Shown here piece after piece: positions 30,464-31,937 of a DNA stretch of 31,937 nt. The stretch comes from Thermoleophilia bacterium (lineage in GTDB: Bacteria; Actinomycetota; Thermoleophilia; Gaiellales; JAICJC01): the NCBI GenBank assembly GCA_025928435.1, contig JAICJM010000020.1, forward strand, positions 1-31,937. The letters run 5' to 3'. Positions within the stretch are counted from its first letter, which is position 1; every line of letters begins with the position of its first letter. The translations under genes and the position numbers were made by a program. The notes beneath the pieces were generated by a model. The model was not told where the DNA came from. It did no database searches and saw only the letters and a list, made by a program, of their open reading frames with translations.

Positions 30464-30489
30464 GCCGTCCGGACGACGGCTGGTAGGAT
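30464..30489 (+). promoter_or_regulatory. Inverted repeat and -10-like box upstream of the M28 gene
   Basis: GCCGTC (30464-30469) and GACGGC (30475-30480) form a 6-bp inverted repeat around 5 nt. TAGGAT (30484-30489) follows, 10 bp before the GTG at 30500. The repeat lies where a repressor would overlap the promoter. Confidence 0.35.
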
Positions 30490-30499
30490 CGCGCGACGA

Positions 30500-31795
30500 G
30501 TGACGGCGGGAGAAGCAACACACCGAAGGACGGCCGCGCCGGTCGCTCATGGCTTCGACGCCCCCATCGATCGCGCGGCCCTGCGCCGGATCGTCGAGGC
30601 GATCTCCTCGGTCGGCTCGCCCGTCGGGCACCGGGCGACCGGGACGCCGGAGGAGCACGAGGTGGCCGAGATCGTCGCCGCCGAGATGCGCGCGATCGGG
30701 CTCGCGAACGTCGCGTTCGAGGACGTGCCCGTGGACGGCTGGTGGTTCCGGCAGGCGTCCGTGTCCGTCGCGGACGGCCCGGCCTTCAGGCCTCGTCGCT
30801 CGCCGGCGTCGACGCGACGCCGCCCGGCGGCGTCACGGGCGAGCTGGTCTTCGTCGGCGACGGCCGCCGCGACCGGCTTGACCGGCTCGACCTGAGCGGA
30901 CGGATCGCCCTGCTCGACTGGCGCAGCCACACGGTCGGCGCCAGCGAGACCGGGCTGGAGCTCGGGCGCCGCGGCGCCACGGCGATCGTCGCGACCTGCC
31001 AGGAGGGCGCCGCGCACTTCCAGGGGCCGGACGCGCTCGGCACGTCGGTCGGCCGCTGGCACGGCGGGGCGCCGCCCATCGTCGTGCTGCGGATGGCGGA
31101 CGGCGCGGAGCTGATCGGCCGCTGCCGCGACGGGCAGCCCCGGGCCACGGTCGTGCTCGAGGCCGAGAACGACCGCGACGCCCTCGGCCGCAACGTGGTC
31201 GGCGTGCTCGGTCCCGACCGCCCCGGTGCGCCGATCGTGGTGGGCGCCCACCACGACGGCTGGTTCTTCGGCGCGTTCGACAACGCGAGCGGCGTCGCCT
31301 CGGTGCTGGCGATCGCCCGCGCGCTGCTCGAGACCGGCTGGAGCCCCGGCCGGCCGGTGTGGTTCGTGACCCACACCGGCGAGGAGTACGGCCGTCTGGA
31401 CGAGGACGCGCAGTGGTGCGTGGGCAGCTGGCACCAGGCGGCGGTGGCGCACCCGGAGTGGGGCACGACCGTGCCGTTCTTCCTGGAGATCGAGGCGTCC
31501 GGCCGCCCCGACCTGCCGCTGCTCGTGCTGGGGCCGCCGGAGCTGCGCCGCTTCGCCTCCCGCTGGTGCCGGATGGCCGGCCGCGCGGGCATGCTCCCGC
31601 CGCGGGGATGGCGGTACGCGCGCCCCTCGACCGGCACCGACCAGTGGCCGTTCCAGCTCGCCGGAGTCCCCGGCCTGTCGGTCTTCAACTGGCACACCGA
31701 CTTCCAGCACACCGACTACCACACGACGAACGACACGGCCGCGAGGATGGACTTCGAGCTTCCAGGCCGCCAACACCACATTAACGGGGGTCTAA
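30500..31795 (+). pseudogene. M28 family metallopeptidase gene with two apparent frameshifts
   Basis: The frame from GTG 30500 gives about 95 good residues (VEAISSVGSPVGHRATGTP, then VPVDGWWFRQA), then fails at about 30787, where one C appears to be missing from TTCAGG. In the next frame the protein resumes with QASSLAGVDATPPGGV and continues to the M28 metal motifs VVGAHHDGWFFGAFDNASG, THTGEEYG and EIEASG, with HTTNDT near the end. A second slip at about 31756 gives FEL-QAANTTLTGV and a stop at 31793-31795. Neighbouring genes are intact, which favours a true pseudogene, but assembly error at short base runs could explain both. M28 enzymes are zinc aminopeptidases. tRNA-Ser lies 15 bp beyond. 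Confidence 0.7.
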
Positions 31796-31810
31796 GCGGA
31801 ACTCACCGAG

Positions 31811-31900
31811 CGGAGAGGGCGGGATTCGAACCCGCGAACGAGGAATCCCCCGTTACGCGATTTCCAGTCGCGCTCCTTAAGCCAACTCGGACACCTCTCC
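31811..31900 (-). tRNA. tRNA-Ser (anticodon GGA)
   Basis: The 90-nt minus-strand sequence has the acceptor GGAGAGG / CCTCTCC with discriminator G, anticodon loop CTGGAAA (anticodon GGA, reads UCC/UCU) on a GCGA/TCGC stem, a long class II variable arm, and the T arm GCGGG / CCCGC with TTCGAAT. No CCA is encoded. Confidence 0.95.
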
Positions 31901-31910
31901 GGGCGGACGG

Positions 31911-31916
31911 AGTATG
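31911..31916 (-). promoter_or_regulatory. -10-like CATACT of tRNA-Ser
   Basis: CATACT on the minus strand is 10 bp before the mature tRNA 5' end. The same box precedes the genes at 17026 and 20094, so it is probably a real -10 in this organism. The -35 would lie at or beyond the window end. Confidence 0.5.
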
Positions 31917-31937
31917 CCATTCGCTTGCCGCACGCGC

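Noticed and set aside
1..31937. CRISPR array, integrase, transposase or attachment-site pair
   Set aside because: No regularly spaced repeats, recombinase motifs, or second copy of either tRNA 3' end was found by eye; a self-comparison would be needed to be sure.

Overview
The window is about 32 kb of very GC-rich DNA (roughly 70%). It has compact, often overlapping genes, many GTG starts, and -10-like hexamers placed 6-10 bp before start codons. The codon use, a Tat-exported GH10 protein and a 'MinD-like' ATPase resemble soil Actinobacteria of the Thermoleophilia (Gaiellales/Solirubrobacterales) type. That placement is an inference; there is no rRNA to confirm it.

Region 1 (1-12389) is a sugar-uptake and catabolism locus made of two divergent operons that meet in a 25-bp gap (9038-9062). 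The minus-strand arm encodes an uncharacterised TIM-barrel glycosidase-like protein, a lipoprotein sugar-binding protein, two CUT1-type permeases, a GH13 enzyme, a zinc-type alcohol/polyol dehydrogenase and a GH106-like alpha-L-rhamnosidase cut by the window edge. The plus-strand arm encodes a Gfo/Idh/MocA dehydrogenase, an AP-endonuclease-2-fold sugar isomerase/epimerase and the transporter ATPase. A full transporter therefore needs both arms. The binding-protein gene also has its own -35/-10 promoter with a palindromic operator candidate, and a strong hairpin separates it from the permease genes.

Region 2 (12390-21056) continues the carbohydrate theme in short divergent/convergent pairs: mannose-6-phosphate isomerase and xylulokinase (21-bp divergent gap), a ribokinase-type PfkB kinase, a GH4 glycosidase, a nucleoside hydrolase, a PIG-L deacetylase, an exported GH10 protein with altered substrate-site residues, and a metallo-beta-lactamase-fold hydrolase. 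Two copies of a paired GGGGAC(A/T)GTCCCC palindrome sit between genes.

Region 3 (21053-26406) looks more accessory: a visibly less GC-rich Fic protein with an AbiEi-like N-terminus and its own repeat-containing promoter, an orphan MinD/ParA-like ATPase with a deviant P-loop, and a large secreted phosphoesterase with two fibronectin type III domains.

Region 4 (26407-31937) holds two tiny genes (a zinc ribbon and a 59-residue protein), a multiply frameshifted TetR/GAF-type pseudogene that runs into tRNA-Val(CAC), an ornithine cyclodeaminase, a secreted M23-like peptidase, an M28 peptidase gene with two apparent frameshifts, and tRNA-Ser(GGA). No CRISPR array, transposase or integrase was seen.
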